Shown piece after piece: positions 22,883-31,034 of a DNA stretch of 37,978 nucleotides (positions within the stretch are counted from its first letter, which is position 1; the number at the start of each line of letters is the position of its first letter). Source of the DNA: a virus; the IMG/VR virus record IMGVR_UViG_3300032287_003852, positions 1 to 37,978 of that record, one strand, 5' to 3'. The position numbers and the translations under genes were made by a program. The notes under the pieces were generated by a model that worked only from the letters and a program-made list of their open reading frames with translations, made no database searches and had not been told where the DNA came from.

Positions 22883-24619
22883 TTAGTAAGAAGCAGAAGG
22901 ACGAGTTGAACCAGTCAATACGCCTAGGCCAGTTACTTCCATAGTGATGTATTGAGTTTCAGGATGCCATCCAGCCTCAGTGATTGCATAACGAGACTTC
23001 ATACCGATCTTAGGAGAGAAAGTTCCCTCTGCGATAGTTTGAAGAGACTCAGCCATGATGTAAGGTAAGAATTTAACACCTGGTTCTTCGTCAGCACCTT
23101 TACGTCCGATGTGGATACGGTTATCGCTGAAAGACAAGTTAGGATCTACGTAGATGGTTAAACCATGTACTTTACCTGCAGGATACAATTGACCTGGAGT
23201 AGAAGGTAGATCGTTGTTGAATGGAGCGAAAGAGTAACCAGCAACATCAGCAAGAGCAGATGCAACACGACCGTTAGTTACGATGTAAGTACCAGCACCG
23301 AAACGACCTCTGTGATAGATCAAGTTAGCCATTTCAAGGATTTTGGTTACAACGCGACGTTGTAGTGTTGAGATGTTCTCGAAACCAGTTGAACCTACAG
23401 TTAGGTCAAGGTTACAGATGTTAGAACCTTCAACCGCTTCAAGAGCAGTTTTGTGAGTAGCACCTAAAGTTAATACTCTGTCAACCAATTTCTTGTTGAT
23501 AGATTGAGCAAGTTCGTTAACTGCTACGTTTTCCAACATAGAGATTACGTCGAAATTCCAAACTCTGTTAAGATCTTGGATTTGCTCAACTGTTGCAGAG
23601 ATAGCAACTTGGTCGCCTTTAGCTTCGATGAACTTAGTGAACATACGAAGACCCATTTGACGGAATTTAGAAACCTCAGCGTTAGCACGAGTCATTCCAC
23701 CGAAATTAGCTTGAGAACCAGTAGATCCTAAGAAAGGACCGTCTACGTCTGTAGCTTCAGTTGAACCTGTACCAGTCCACTCGTTATCACTTAGAGAAGT
23801 GAAACCAGAGATATGGTTTTCAAGAGCTGAAACTAATTCGAATTTCTCAGAACCTGAGAAAGTGAATAGAGCAGAACCAGTTACTGAGTAAGCACCAGAG
23901 CTAATCGCACCAACTGCTTTAAGAACTGGAGAACCAGTAGTTAAGTAGTCTTGGATAGAATTAGAAGATGAATCAGTAGCAGAGATTACTTTGAAGATAG
24001 GAGTACCATCAACACGAGATCTTCCAACGTATTGGATGATCAAGTCATCAGTTAGAGCTCCATCGATACCGTAGATAGTACCCGCAGTGATTGATGCGAT
24101 CAAACCTGTACCAGCAGCACCTGCTAATACCGCGCCAGTAAGCTTCACTAGGAATGGCTCGTATTGTTTGTCGACGTTACCACCTTGGTATACGTAATCT
24201 AGGTAAGGTAGGAAACCTACAGGAGAATCCATAGGAACTACACCAACTAGGTCGAAACCGATAGTTTTAGCAGCAACTTGGATAGCTACTGGTAAAAGGC
24301 TTGGGAATTTATCACCAGAACCTGATACAGTTGAACCGTAACCTGCTTTAGTAGCACCACCACCTGAGAATGGAGTCATTGTAGATGTTGGAGCTGAAAT
24401 AGCGCCCATTGCGCTAATTGAACCTGGTTGTTGTAGGAATAATCCTGGAGCAACCGAAGACTCGTTGATAGCACCTGCGTTATCGAAGATAGCATGGTTG
24501 TGAGCTAAGTCAACTAACCAAGGACGAGCGTTGATGTCTGCGCCATAACCTTCTAAAACTGGAGCCCATGTTTCTTTGATTGAAGAGTCATTCAATCTTT
24601 TGAAAATTTTTGTTGCCAT
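22883..24619 (-). CDS. 23: Major capsid protein (T4 gp23-like)
   Basis: Forms the head lattice (HK97 fold). ETWAPVLEGYG near the start matches the T4 N-terminus (KWKPLLEGEG); VGVVPMDSPVGFLPYLDYVY matches the segment around PMNSPTGQ in gp23; ASALADVAGYSFAPF and the C-terminal EGTFSPKIGMKSRYAITEAG match the T4 end. Length 578 against 521 in T4. A likely prohead protease site is GAINE/SSVAPG (after E53), fitting the hydrophobic-x-Glu rule. A, G and T dominate the wobble-rich codon use, as in a highly expressed gene. A late-promoter-like motif lies 142 bases upstream inside the scaffold gene, and a strong terminator follows. Confidence 0.95.
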   Translation of the reverse strand: MATKIFKRLNDSSIKETWAPVLEGYGADINARPWLVDLAHNHAIFDNAGAINESSVAPGLFLQQPGSISAMGAISAPTSTMTPFSGGGATKAGYGSTVSGSGDKFPSLLPVAIQVAAKTIGFDLVGVVPMDSPVGFLPYLDYVYQGGNVDKQYEPFLVKLTGAVLAGAAGTGLIASITAGTIYGIDGALTDDLIIQYVGRSRVDGTPIFKVISATDSSSNSIQDYLTTGSPVLKAVGAISSGAYSVTGSALFTFSGSEKFELVSALENHISGFTSLSDNEWTGTGSTEATDVDGPFLGSTGSQANFGGMTRANAEVSKFRQMGLRMFTKFIEAKGDQVAISATVEQIQDLNRVWNFDVISMLENVAVNELAQSINKKLVDRVLTLGATHKTALEAVEGSNICNLDLTVGSTGFENISTLQRRVVTKILEMANLIYHRGRFGAGTYIVTNGRVASALADVAGYSFAPFNNDLPSTPGQLYPAGKVHGLTIYVDPNLSFSDNRIHIGRKGADEEPGVKFLPYIMAESLQTIAEGTFSPKIGMKSRYAITEAGWHPETQYITMEVTGLGVLTGSTRPSASY

Positions 24620-24638
24620 TTTGTTTTAAAATGTTTTT

Positions 24639-25922
24639 TTAGTTTTGTGCTCTTCTTTGGAGCATTTCAATGTAAGAATTAGAGTAGCCTCTTAGACTTT
24701 CATTGACTTGTTTTAACGAGACATAACCTTCTTTACCTTGGTTTTCGTTAATTGTTTGATTATTTATATTTGCTTGGGTAGCAATTCTTTCACTAATTCC
24801 TCTAAGATTACGTGAATCCCAGAAAGCTTTAACTTGGTATGGAGTGTTCAACGACATGTTGTTAGCTTGTGCTGAAATCCAATTTTTTTCACCATCTGTC
24901 ATGCTTTCGTATAGCTCTTTGTATTGAGCAGGCATGAATTTAACGTAGTTAGGAGTGTTTTCAACTTGTTTGTTAAGAACAGCTTCCATGATGTTAACTA
25001 CTTCGTCTTCTGTGAAGAAGATAGCGCCTTTCATAGTCTCAACGATTGCGGTTTTAGACTCTTGATCCAAGTTGTAGAAAGCTTGTTTTCTAGCTTCGTT
25101 TAACAATTTCAAGAAAGGGTATTTACCTTCCAATACGGCGTTTGCTGTGTTAGATTTAATATGAGTTAAAATACCGTCAACTGCATTAACTAGATCATCA
25201 ACTGATGAATTTTCAGAGATTTCAAAATCAGCACTTTCGTTTAATTTTTTAACCTCTCCCAATAGAGAACGGGTTTTAGCTGTTGCTCCAGGAATCATTT
25301 TTTCATTCAAAGATTCAACGATGTAGTTAGAATACTTGATACCTTTATCTAAATTTTCTCCTAAGTAGTTAGAGTATTTGATCGCTGTATCAAGATTCTC
25401 AGCTAAGTAGTTAGAGAATTTGATACCGTTTTCAGCATGTTCTGCAACGTGCTCAGCATATTGAATGCTTAGATCAACGTTTTCAGCTAAGTAGTTTGCG
25501 TATTCAACTGTCTTTTCAACGTTTTCTGCAACGTATTCAGCATAATTAGCTGTTTCGTTTACTTTTTGTCCTAAGTAGTCGGAGTAAGCAATGTTCTTTT
25601 GAACTTTTTCTCCCAAATAGTCAGAGTAATCAATTACGTTGTTTACTTTTTCTGCAACGTGTTCAGTGTAGTTAACGCTCTGATTCAACATTGTTGAAAG
25701 ATAGTTAGTATATTCAACTAGGCTTTCCATTTCGCCAGCTAAGTAGTTTACGTACTCAACCATTTTCGAAACTACTGGAGATTCGCCAGTTGAAGCGTTT
25801 TCAGAGATCTTTTGAAGACCTTTATTGTTTTTAGAGATGCTCTCTTGTAAAGCTGAGAATTTCTTTTTAACCAATTCAGAGTATTGGTTCATCTCGTCTT
25901 TTGTTACAAACTCATTAGCCAT
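24639..25922 (-). CDS. 22: Scaffold protein from an internal start (candidate nested product)
   Basis: From the internal ATG at 25922 the same frame gives 427 residues, MANEFVTKDEMNQY..., the Met-Ala start used by several virion genes here. The leader (CAGCAAATGG) is A-rich like other starts. The product would be all helix and coiled coil: residues 1-50, then eleven 14-residue repeats, then a 200-residue C-terminal domain. That resembles a stand-alone prohead core protein. Scaffold is needed in far larger amounts than protease, so separate expression makes sense. Whether both forms exist is not shown by sequence alone. Confidence 0.55.
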   Translation of the reverse strand: MANEFVTKDEMNQYSELVKKKFSALQESISKNNKGLQKISENASTGESPVVSKMVEYVNYLAGEMESLVEYTNYLSTMLNQSVNYTEHVAEKVNNVIDYSDYLGEKVQKNIAYSDYLGQKVNETANYAEYVAENVEKTVEYANYLAENVDLSIQYAEHVAEHAENGIKFSNYLAENLDTAIKYSNYLGENLDKGIKYSNYIVESLNEKMIPGATAKTRSLLGEVKKLNESADFEISENSSVDDLVNAVDGILTHIKSNTANAVLEGKYPFLKLLNEARKQAFYNLDQESKTAIVETMKGAIFFTEDEVVNIMEAVLNKQVENTPNYVKFMPAQYKELYESMTDGEKNWISAQANNMSLNTPYQVKAFWDSRNLRGISERIATQANINNQTINENQGKEGYVSLKQVNESLRGYSNSYIEMLQRRAQN

Positions 25923-26630
25923 TTGCTGTGTATTATTTTGTTTAGGTGTTGTTTCAGAATTATTTATTTTATAGATTCTCACAGAATCTTCAAAATTGAA
26001 GTTTTCAGAAATATCAGTTAATTTGTTGGTAATCGCAGTAGTCTTTAGATTATCTAAAGATTCAAAAATCGCTGAGAAGCTGCCTTGTAAGCTTTCAGAT
26101 ACTTGAGATAGTGAAGCTTGTGAGAAACCAGGTTCAGCCACTAGATCGTAAGTAAAAATCTTATGTAGCTTAACTTTACCGTTTTGGTCAACATTACCTG
26201 CCGCTCTAGACGATACTGAGGTTGTGCAGCCTGATTCAACTAGAGTCTTTGCGATCTTTCCACATGGAGTGTCAAGAAGACGTAGTCTAATCTTTACGCT
26301 ATTAGAACCTTCATCGTAACTAAGACCTTCGATTACGTGAGATACGTTAGCTAGAGAAATATCAAATTTTTGTGGATGATCAAGTTCACCAAAGAGTCTG
26401 CGCTCTTCAATCTTCTTGTTTAGATACTGTAAGTGAGGTAAGTATTCGTTCTTTTCGTATACGCGATTGTTTTCGTTTACGACGCCAAAAACGGCAGCAG
26501 TACCTTCAAGAATAACGTCACCGTTAGTTTCTTTAGTTACAGTAACGGCCTCGTTAATTCTTTCAATGATGAACACTGAATTTTCAGGAACGACCGTTTG
26601 GTTTAGGTTAGCGATTTTAGTATTACTCAA
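24639..26630 (-). CDS. 21/22: Prohead protease fused to scaffold (T4 gp21 + gp22 in one frame)
   Basis: Residues 1-200 are the prohead protease: NENNRVYEKNEYLPHLQYL and FGELDHP (H85) match the T4 gp21 RLYPKRIL and GELNHP segments, SVSSRAAG supplies S140, and YDLVAEPGFSQA completes the domain; H85 and S140 have the same numbers as in T4. Residues 237-663 are a helical scaffold-like protein with eleven 14-residue repeats (291-444). An Asn/Gln/Thr linker (220-236) joins them. In T4 these are two genes. An internal ATG (M237, MANEFVTKDEMNQY) with a late-promoter-like motif 38 bases before it suggests that the scaffold is also made alone. The start is TTG 26630, the only initiator close to the upstream late promoter. 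Confidence 0.88.
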   Translation of the reverse strand: MSNTKIANLNQTVVPENSVFIIERINEAVTVTKETNGDVILEGTAAVFGVVNENNRVYEKNEYLPHLQYLNKKIEERRLFGELDHPQKFDISLANVSHVIEGLSYDEGSNSVKIRLRLLDTPCGKIAKTLVESGCTTSVSSRAAGNVDQNGKVKLHKIFTYDLVAEPGFSQASLSQVSESLQGSFSAIFESLDNLKTTAITNKLTDISENFNFEDSVRIYKINNSETTPKQNNTQQMANEFVTKDEMNQYSELVKKKFSALQESISKNNKGLQKISENASTGESPVVSKMVEYVNYLAGEMESLVEYTNYLSTMLNQSVNYTEHVAEKVNNVIDYSDYLGEKVQKNIAYSDYLGQKVNETANYAEYVAENVEKTVEYANYLAENVDLSIQYAEHVAEHAENGIKFSNYLAENLDTAIKYSNYLGENLDKGIKYSNYIVESLNEKMIPGATAKTRSLLGEVKKLNESADFEISENSSVDDLVNAVDGILTHIKSNTANAVLEGKYPFLKLLNEARKQAFYNLDQESKTAIVETMKGAIFFTEDEVVNIMEAVLNKQVENTPNYVKFMPAQYKELYESMTDGEKNWISAQANNMSLNTPYQVKAFWDSRNLRGISERIATQANINNQTINENQGKEGYVSLKQVNESLRGYSNSYIEMLQRRAQN
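24760..24768 (-). promoter_or_regulatory. Late-promoter-like motif inside the scaffold gene, for the capsid gene
   Basis: The minus strand reads TATAAATAA, containing the exact T4 late consensus, followed by TCAAA as in the motif at 26650-26658. It lies 142 bases upstream of the major capsid start. Confidence 0.6.
25299..25760 (-). repeat. Eleven tandem 42-base coding repeats in the scaffold
   Basis: Encodes residues 291-444 as eleven units of exactly 14 residues, with the pattern (V/I)xY(S/A/T)(N/E/D)(Y/H)(L/V)(A/G)E(N/K)(V/L)xxx. Examples are VEYANYLAENVDLS, IKYSNYLGENLDKG and IDYSDYLGEKVQKN. Fourteen residues equal two heptads, so an extended coiled coil is likely. Confidence 0.93.
25960..25968 (-). 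promoter_or_regulatory. Late-promoter-like motif inside the protease-scaffold gene
   Basis: The minus strand reads AATAAATAA, 38 bases before the internal ATG at 25922; it encodes part of the linker between the protease and scaffold parts. Confidence 0.5.
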
Positions 26631-26649
26631 CGTAATTCGACTTTTTTGA

Positions 26650-26658
26650 TTATTTATA
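26650..26658 (-). promoter_or_regulatory. Late promoter before the protease-scaffold gene
   Basis: The minus strand reads TATAAATAA, an exact T4 late consensus, about 20 bases before the TTG start. It is the best-placed example in the window. Confidence 0.72.
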
Positions 26659-26694
26659 CGTGCCCCCTTTCATATAAGGTGAGCAGTACTATCA

Positions 26695-26703
26695 TTATTT
26701 ATT
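26695..26703 (-). promoter_or_regulatory. Late-promoter-like motif overlapping the DnaJ stop
   Basis: The minus strand reads AATAAATAA, ending in the stop codon of the DnaJ-like gene, 65 bases before the protease-scaffold start. It may be a secondary promoter or only the stop-codon context. Confidence 0.35.
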
Positions 26704-27588
26704 AAAGTCGAGTAGCAAGTCTTTTAAAATCTGTAGTTTTTCTTCACTAATTTTTGAAAAATCCGGCTTGGTCACAATTATCTTGAATATGTAATTGCCT
26801 CTATTGCCAAAGGCAGAGACCAACCCCTGATTGGGTATTCTGACAGTAATATCATTAAGGGTGTCCCGGTTGAAAGATTTTATACGATATTTCTTACCAA
26901 GTTGACTCTCCAATAGGGTCTCTTCATTGAATAAAACGTCATGCAGTGAGAGCTCAATTTTTTGAACAAGATCGCTTTGATCAATCTCAAGGCCTAGCGT
27001 GTCAATGTTTACTCTGACTACCAAGTCACCGGTCACTAGCATTTTTTTGGTTCTGCCGAAAAAATCCGTCTCGTTGGCCTCTTGCACGGAACCTCCACCT
27101 CTAATCTTTAACAGAATGCAGTATCGACCATTTTCAAATGCGATAGGATAGCCGTTTTCTGACAAGTTGACTATCACCTTTACGTTCTTCAACTCGGAAC
27201 TGGTCGAGCCTCCAACGTTTTTGCTTATTGAGTACTGTACTTCAAACGAACAACCTTCCATCAGATCCTTGATTGATGCCCACTTATCAACCGTATGAGT
27301 CAAGTTCTTGAAATCCGCACGCCTTCCACTGAATGAAAAGTCTTGGAAGCTATCGTAAAAATTATTGTGAGGTCCTCTAGGTCTACGAGAATCATCATAG
27401 GCTTTGCGTTTGGTCTCATTACCTAGAGTCTCGTATGCCTCTGCGATCTCTTTGAATTTATCCTCTGATTCCTTGCTTCCGCCGTTTTTATCAGGGTGGT
27501 GTTCGGTCACAAGCTTTCGATAAACCTTTTTTATTTCTGCCTGAGACGCATTTTCCGCAACCCCTAACGTTTGATAATAATTTTTCAA
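26695..27588 (-). CDS. DnaJ-like (J-domain) co-chaperone, class II type
   Basis: Residues 1-67 form a J domain: [20 protein letters not shown], the invariant HPD (31-33) in EHHPDKNGG, and [20 protein letters not shown]. This part stimulates ATP hydrolysis by DnaK. A short Gly/Phe-containing linker (68-90) leads to a C-terminal domain (100-297: [59 protein letters not shown]) typical of DnaJ substrate-binding domains. No CxxCxGxG zinc repeats occur, so it is the CbpA/class II type. It starts at TTG and leads the head assembly block, suggesting a role in virion protein folding. Confidence 0.92.
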   Translation of the reverse strand: MKNYYQTLGVAENASQAEIKKVYRKLVTEHHPDKNGGSKESEDKFKEIAEAYETLGNETKRKAYDDSRRPRGPHNNFYDSFQDFSFSGRRADFKNLTHTVDKWASIKDLMEGCSFEVQYSISKNVGGSTSSELKNVKVIVNLSENGYPIAFENGRYCILLKIRGGGSVQEANETDFFGRTKKMLVTGDLVVRVNIDTLGLEIDQSDLVQKIELSLHDVLFNEETLLESQLGKKYRIKSFNRDTLNDITVRIPNQGLVSAFGNRGNYIFKIIVTKPDFSKISEEKLQILKDLLLDFNK

Positions 27589-27651
27589 TGACTAAATCTA
27601 GTATGCTATTTACAGTATAATACTAAATACCTCAGACAAGTTTACGGTGTC

Positions 27652-27660
27652 AATAAATAA
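27652..27660 (+). promoter_or_regulatory. Late-promoter-like motif driving the glycosyltransferase island
   Basis: The plus strand reads AATAAATAA, 20 bases before the GTG start at 27680. Spacing equals that of the virion genes, so the island is probably expressed late even though it lies on the opposite strand. Confidence 0.55.
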
Positions 27661-27679
27661 GAAAAAGTAAAATTCTCAA

Positions 27680-29716
27680 GTGAAATCAGTATTATTCACC
27701 TACTATTCAAATCCAGTACAGGATATTTTCTTGGAAAACGTCGAATCACTACTTAAAAATAGCGCATGTGTGTATGACGAAATTGTCGTTTGCTCACAAA
27801 TCGACGTCCCAGTCAAAATAGTAAAAGCTCTATCAAGGCATGCAATAGTGAGTAGAGTTTTTCCTGATCATAACTCTCAGCAAGTTAAACGAGCATCTAA
27901 TCCGACCAGGTCATATAAGGTCAATCCATTCATGTTAACTGCCCTCTCCTATAAAGAGTCAGTTGTTACCGTTTTTGATTCTCACCTGTTCGTAATTAAC
28001 CCCATTCTTAACTATTCCGGCAACAATATTTTTTATAAGAATCATAGGGGGGTACTAAGCACTCAACTTTTTACAATTGTCAATACTGAAGCAACATCCA
28101 ATCTGCTAGTAAAGGGTTTGATTGATTGCGATTTCACAGATGATTCAACTAATCATAAGTTTACATTCATTGTTGCAAATGCAGTACCTTTCACGACAGC
28201 CATCATCTATGACAAATCATTCATATTTAGCAATCCGTCCGATCAGGATTCGATCGCAGAAGACAAGTTAATCGCATTTGACCTTTCCGAAACAATGACG
28301 TCTTCCGCTATCCACAAACAGATGTGGGCAATTCGAAAAACTTACATTCCAAAAGTATCGACTTTGACAAAAATAGCAAATCATGCAAATTCAATAGTTT
28401 CAACCGCCGTTGCGGTAATCCAAGAAGTAGAAACTGCATTTACCAAGACTGGAAGTCAAGATCCAACCATCCTGTTCAAGTACACATCTAGAAGTAGACC
28501 CGATCAATTTTATCGAGGCTTAGTTAGCATCATAAATAAGTGCTCAAGTCCAAACTACTTAATACTATGCAGCTTCGATCACAACGATCCGACTTTGCCA
28601 ACCTACTTAGAATACATCAACGATCTGAATAACGATCGGATAACTGTCTTCTTGGGAGATAGTAAAAGCAAAATAGACGCGATAAACCGTGACATTAACT
28701 CTTATGACAAACACTGGGATATAGTCGTTAATATGTCAGATGACATGATTTTTACAAAAGAAGGATTCGATCTAATAATAAAAAGCGATTTCATTCAATA
28801 CTTTCCGAAGTTCGATGGAGTGATGCACTATCCTGATCAGGACGCTGGTCAAAAATTAATGACCTTATCAATATTGGGTAGAAATTATTATCTTCGATTC
28901 AATTACATATACCACCCAGATTATTCTTCTCTGTGGTGTGATAACGAAGCTATGGAAGTATCAATGCTGCTTGGAAAATATCGATACTCTCCAGTTAGAA
29001 TGTTCGATCACATTCACCCAGCGTACGGTCACTGTCAAACTGACGAGCAATATAAACACACAGAATCATTTTATCACTCAGATAATGCTGTGTACTTGCA
29101 GAGAAAAGCAAAAGGCTTTAAGTTGAAGTTTGCAATATTGATCGCAACGATTGAGACCAGAAAGCCGCAATTTGAAAAATTAAGAAGCTTCATACAGTCT
29201 CAAATCATTAAGAATTCTCTGATAGGTCAATGTGAGATCGTTCACATTAGTGACAATAAGGAAATTTCAGTAGGGTTAAAAAGGCAAAGGCTATTAGAAT
29301 TAGCTAACAGCAATTACGTTGCATTCATTGATGATGACGATTGGGTAAGCGATGATTATTTGCAAGTGATCATTAATTCAATAGACTCAAACTCGCCAGA
29401 CTCAATTGGATTTTTAGTTAGGTGCACGTTTGACGGTTCTGCACCAATCATGGCAAAGGCTTCAAACAAATACGCTGACTGGGCAGAAGACGTTGACGGT
29501 TATAAGTACGTTAGAACACCATATCATAAAACACCAATCAGAAGAGACCTTGCTGTTCAAATAGGCTTTAAGGATATTCGATACGCAGAGGATCATGATT
29601 ACAGTCGCAGGTTAAAGGCAGCGGGTCTCATAAGAAAGGAAGATTTCATTGATTCTCCACTTTACTATTATAGTTATGTACACGAAAATCCAAATACAAA
29701 ATACGGTTTAAAATAA
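27680..29716 (+). CDS. Large glycosyltransferase with two GT-A-like modules
   Basis: 678 residues from GTG. Three regions can be seen: an N-terminal part (1-220) beginning like a sugar- or nucleotide-binding fold (VLFTYYSNPVQDIF, EIVVCSQI); a middle module (about 265-480) with KYTSRSRPDQFYRGLVSIIN and a DxD-like NMSDDMIF near 350; and a C-terminal module (about 485-678) with FAILIATIETRKPQFEKLRS and AFIDDDDWVSDDYLQVI near 550, a clear GT2-type nucleotide-sugar and metal site. It transfers sugars from an activated donor; donor and acceptor are unknown. First gene of a five-gene island, four bases before the next. Confidence 0.82.
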   Translation: MKSVLFTYYSNPVQDIFLENVESLLKNSACVYDEIVVCSQIDVPVKIVKALSRHAIVSRVFPDHNSQQVKRASNPTRSYKVNPFMLTALSYKESVVTVFDSHLFVINPILNYSGNNIFYKNHRGVLSTQLFTIVNTEATSNLLVKGLIDCDFTDDSTNHKFTFIVANAVPFTTAIIYDKSFIFSNPSDQDSIAEDKLIAFDLSETMTSSAIHKQMWAIRKTYIPKVSTLTKIANHANSIVSTAVAVIQEVETAFTKTGSQDPTILFKYTSRSRPDQFYRGLVSIINKCSSPNYLILCSFDHNDPTLPTYLEYINDLNNDRITVFLGDSKSKIDAINRDINSYDKHWDIVVNMSDDMIFTKEGFDLIIKSDFIQYFPKFDGVMHYPDQDAGQKLMTLSILGRNYYLRFNYIYHPDYSSLWCDNEAMEVSMLLGKYRYSPVRMFDHIHPAYGHCQTDEQYKHTESFYHSDNAVYLQRKAKGFKLKFAILIATIETRKPQFEKLRSFIQSQIIKNSLIGQCEIVHISDNKEISVGLKRQRLLELANSNYVAFIDDDDWVSDDYLQVIINSIDSNSPDSIGFLVRCTFDGSAPIMAKASNKYADWAEDVDGYKYVRTPYHKTPIRRDLAVQIGFKDIRYAEDHDYSRRLKAAGLIRKEDFIDSPLYYYSYVHENPNTKYGLK

Positions 29717-29719
29717 AAA

Positions 29720-30397
29720 ATGGAAGCGTCAAAAGTTAAAGTTTGCATATTGAATGCATCGAATGGAACCGGCTGGTATCCAGTAGGTTCTCAAAGGCTC
29801 AAACGATCATTAATACATCATGGATACGCTCATGATCTTTTATTTTTTAGTAACTGGCCGAACAACGAATTTGATAAAATGTGTCCGTATAACATAAAAG
29901 CGGCAGCATTCGCTGAGGCTCTAAAAAAGGACTACGATATTATATTATGGGCAGATTGTTCGGTATGGGCAATTAACTATCCATATCCAGTACTTGACAT
30001 AATAAACCATGACGGTTATTATTTTTGGAGATCTGGTTACAATTGTGCCCAGACCTGCTCTGATGCATGTTTAGATTACTTTGGAGTTGATCGAGATATG
30101 GCAGAAACCTATCAAGATGTTTCAACTTCGCTATTTGGAATTCACACAAAGAACGAGCTTGGCGCAAGATTCATCAATGAATGGCTAAAATCAGCAAGGG
30201 ACGGACAATTCAAAGGTTCTAGAGAACATGAAGGTCAATCCGCTGATCCCAGATTTCTATTTCACCGCCAGGATCAATCATGTGCGAGTCTCATTGCTAA
30301 TAAACTTGGATTAAAGATTCACGAGGAAGGGAATCACATACAATATTACAAGAAAAAACAACCTGATCATCTCATATTCACAATGAGAGGTCTTTAA
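29720..30397 (+). CDS. Probable glycosyltransferase
   Basis: 225 residues. KKDYDIILWADCSVW (about 70-85) looks like the strand and DxD-type metal site of a GT-A enzyme, and FLFHRQDQSCASLIANKLGL (about 180-200) matches the DQS...L..K block near the end of GT8-like and related galactosyl/mannosyl-transferases. The N-terminus (VKVCILNASNGTGWYPVGSQ) is consistent with a nucleotide-sugar fold. It is flanked by other sugar-transfer genes. Family assignment is only to the general class; donor and acceptor are unknown. Confidence 0.65.
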   Translation: MEASKVKVCILNASNGTGWYPVGSQRLKRSLIHHGYAHDLLFFSNWPNNEFDKMCPYNIKAAAFAEALKKDYDIILWADCSVWAINYPYPVLDIINHDGYYFWRSGYNCAQTCSDACLDYFGVDRDMAETYQDVSTSLFGIHTKNELGARFINEWLKSARDGQFKGSREHEGQSADPRFLFHRQDQSCASLIANKLGLKIHEEGNHIQYYKKKQPDHLIFTMRGL

Positions 30398-30410
30398 AAA
30401 ACACTACTTT

Positions 30411-31034
30411 ATGTATTCACAAAACGACGAAGAAGCGATTCTTCTACAGCATCTAAATTCATTCACTGGCACTTTGCTTGATATTGGAGCAAATGACGGA
30501 AAGACTCTTTCAAATTCACTGGCCCTAATTGAAAGAGGCTGGTCGGCGGTTTTAGCCGAACCTGCAAAAACCCCATTTTCAAAATTGTCAGATTTGCATA
30601 AAGACAATGAGCGAATTCAGTGCGTCAATTTAGCAATCGGTACTCAAAACGGGGAACTTAAATTTTATTCGAGCGGAACTCACCTAAATGAAGGTGATAC
30701 TGATCTTCTTTCAACTTTATGTGAATCTGAATTATCTAGATGGGCAGGTACTGACAATGAGTTCACTGAAGAAACCGTATCGGTTGTGGATTTTAAAACC
30801 TTCTTGGAAAATTGCACCTTCAAACAATTCGATCTAATACTAATTGATGCAGAGGGTTTAGATTACGACATATTGACTCAAATTAATCTAGAGGCAGTCG
30901 GCTGCTCGACCCTTGTCGTTGAGACGAATAGTAAGGACGATGAAAAGTACATAGAGTACTGTGCCTCTTTTAATCTAGTGCCTATTCATAAGACCCATGA
31001 AAACCTAATCTTTTCAAAAATTCAAATAGCTTAA
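30411..31034 (+). CDS. FkbM-family methyltransferase
   Basis: SAM-dependent methyltransferase, 207 residues. Motif I is TLLDIGANDGKTLSNSLAL (DxGANxG, about 25-43), followed by WSAVLAEPAKTPFSKL (motif II acidic residue), IQCVNLAIGTQNGELKFY (motif III) and FDLILIDAEGLDYDIL (the D-x-EG-x-D typical of FkbM proteins). The FkbM family O-methylates sugars or polyketides, so in a glycosyltransferase cluster it most likely caps or modifies a glycan. It ends directly before the next gene start (TAAATG). Confidence 0.88.
   Translation: MYSQNDEEAILLQHLNSFTGTLLDIGANDGKTLSNSLALIERGWSAVLAEPAKTPFSKLSDLHKDNERIQCVNLAIGTQNGELKFYSSGTHLNEGDTDLLSTLCESELSRWAGTDNEFTEETVSVVDFKTFLENCTFKQFDLILIDAEGLDYDILTQINLEAVGCSTLVVETNSKDDEKYIEYCASFNLVPIHKTHENLIFSKIQIA

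Noticed and set aside
24639-25922. Frameshift or sequencing error joining gp21 and gp22
   Set aside because: The linker is clean, in frame and carries its own promoter-like motif and start, so a true fused arrangement is preferred, though an error cannot be excluded.
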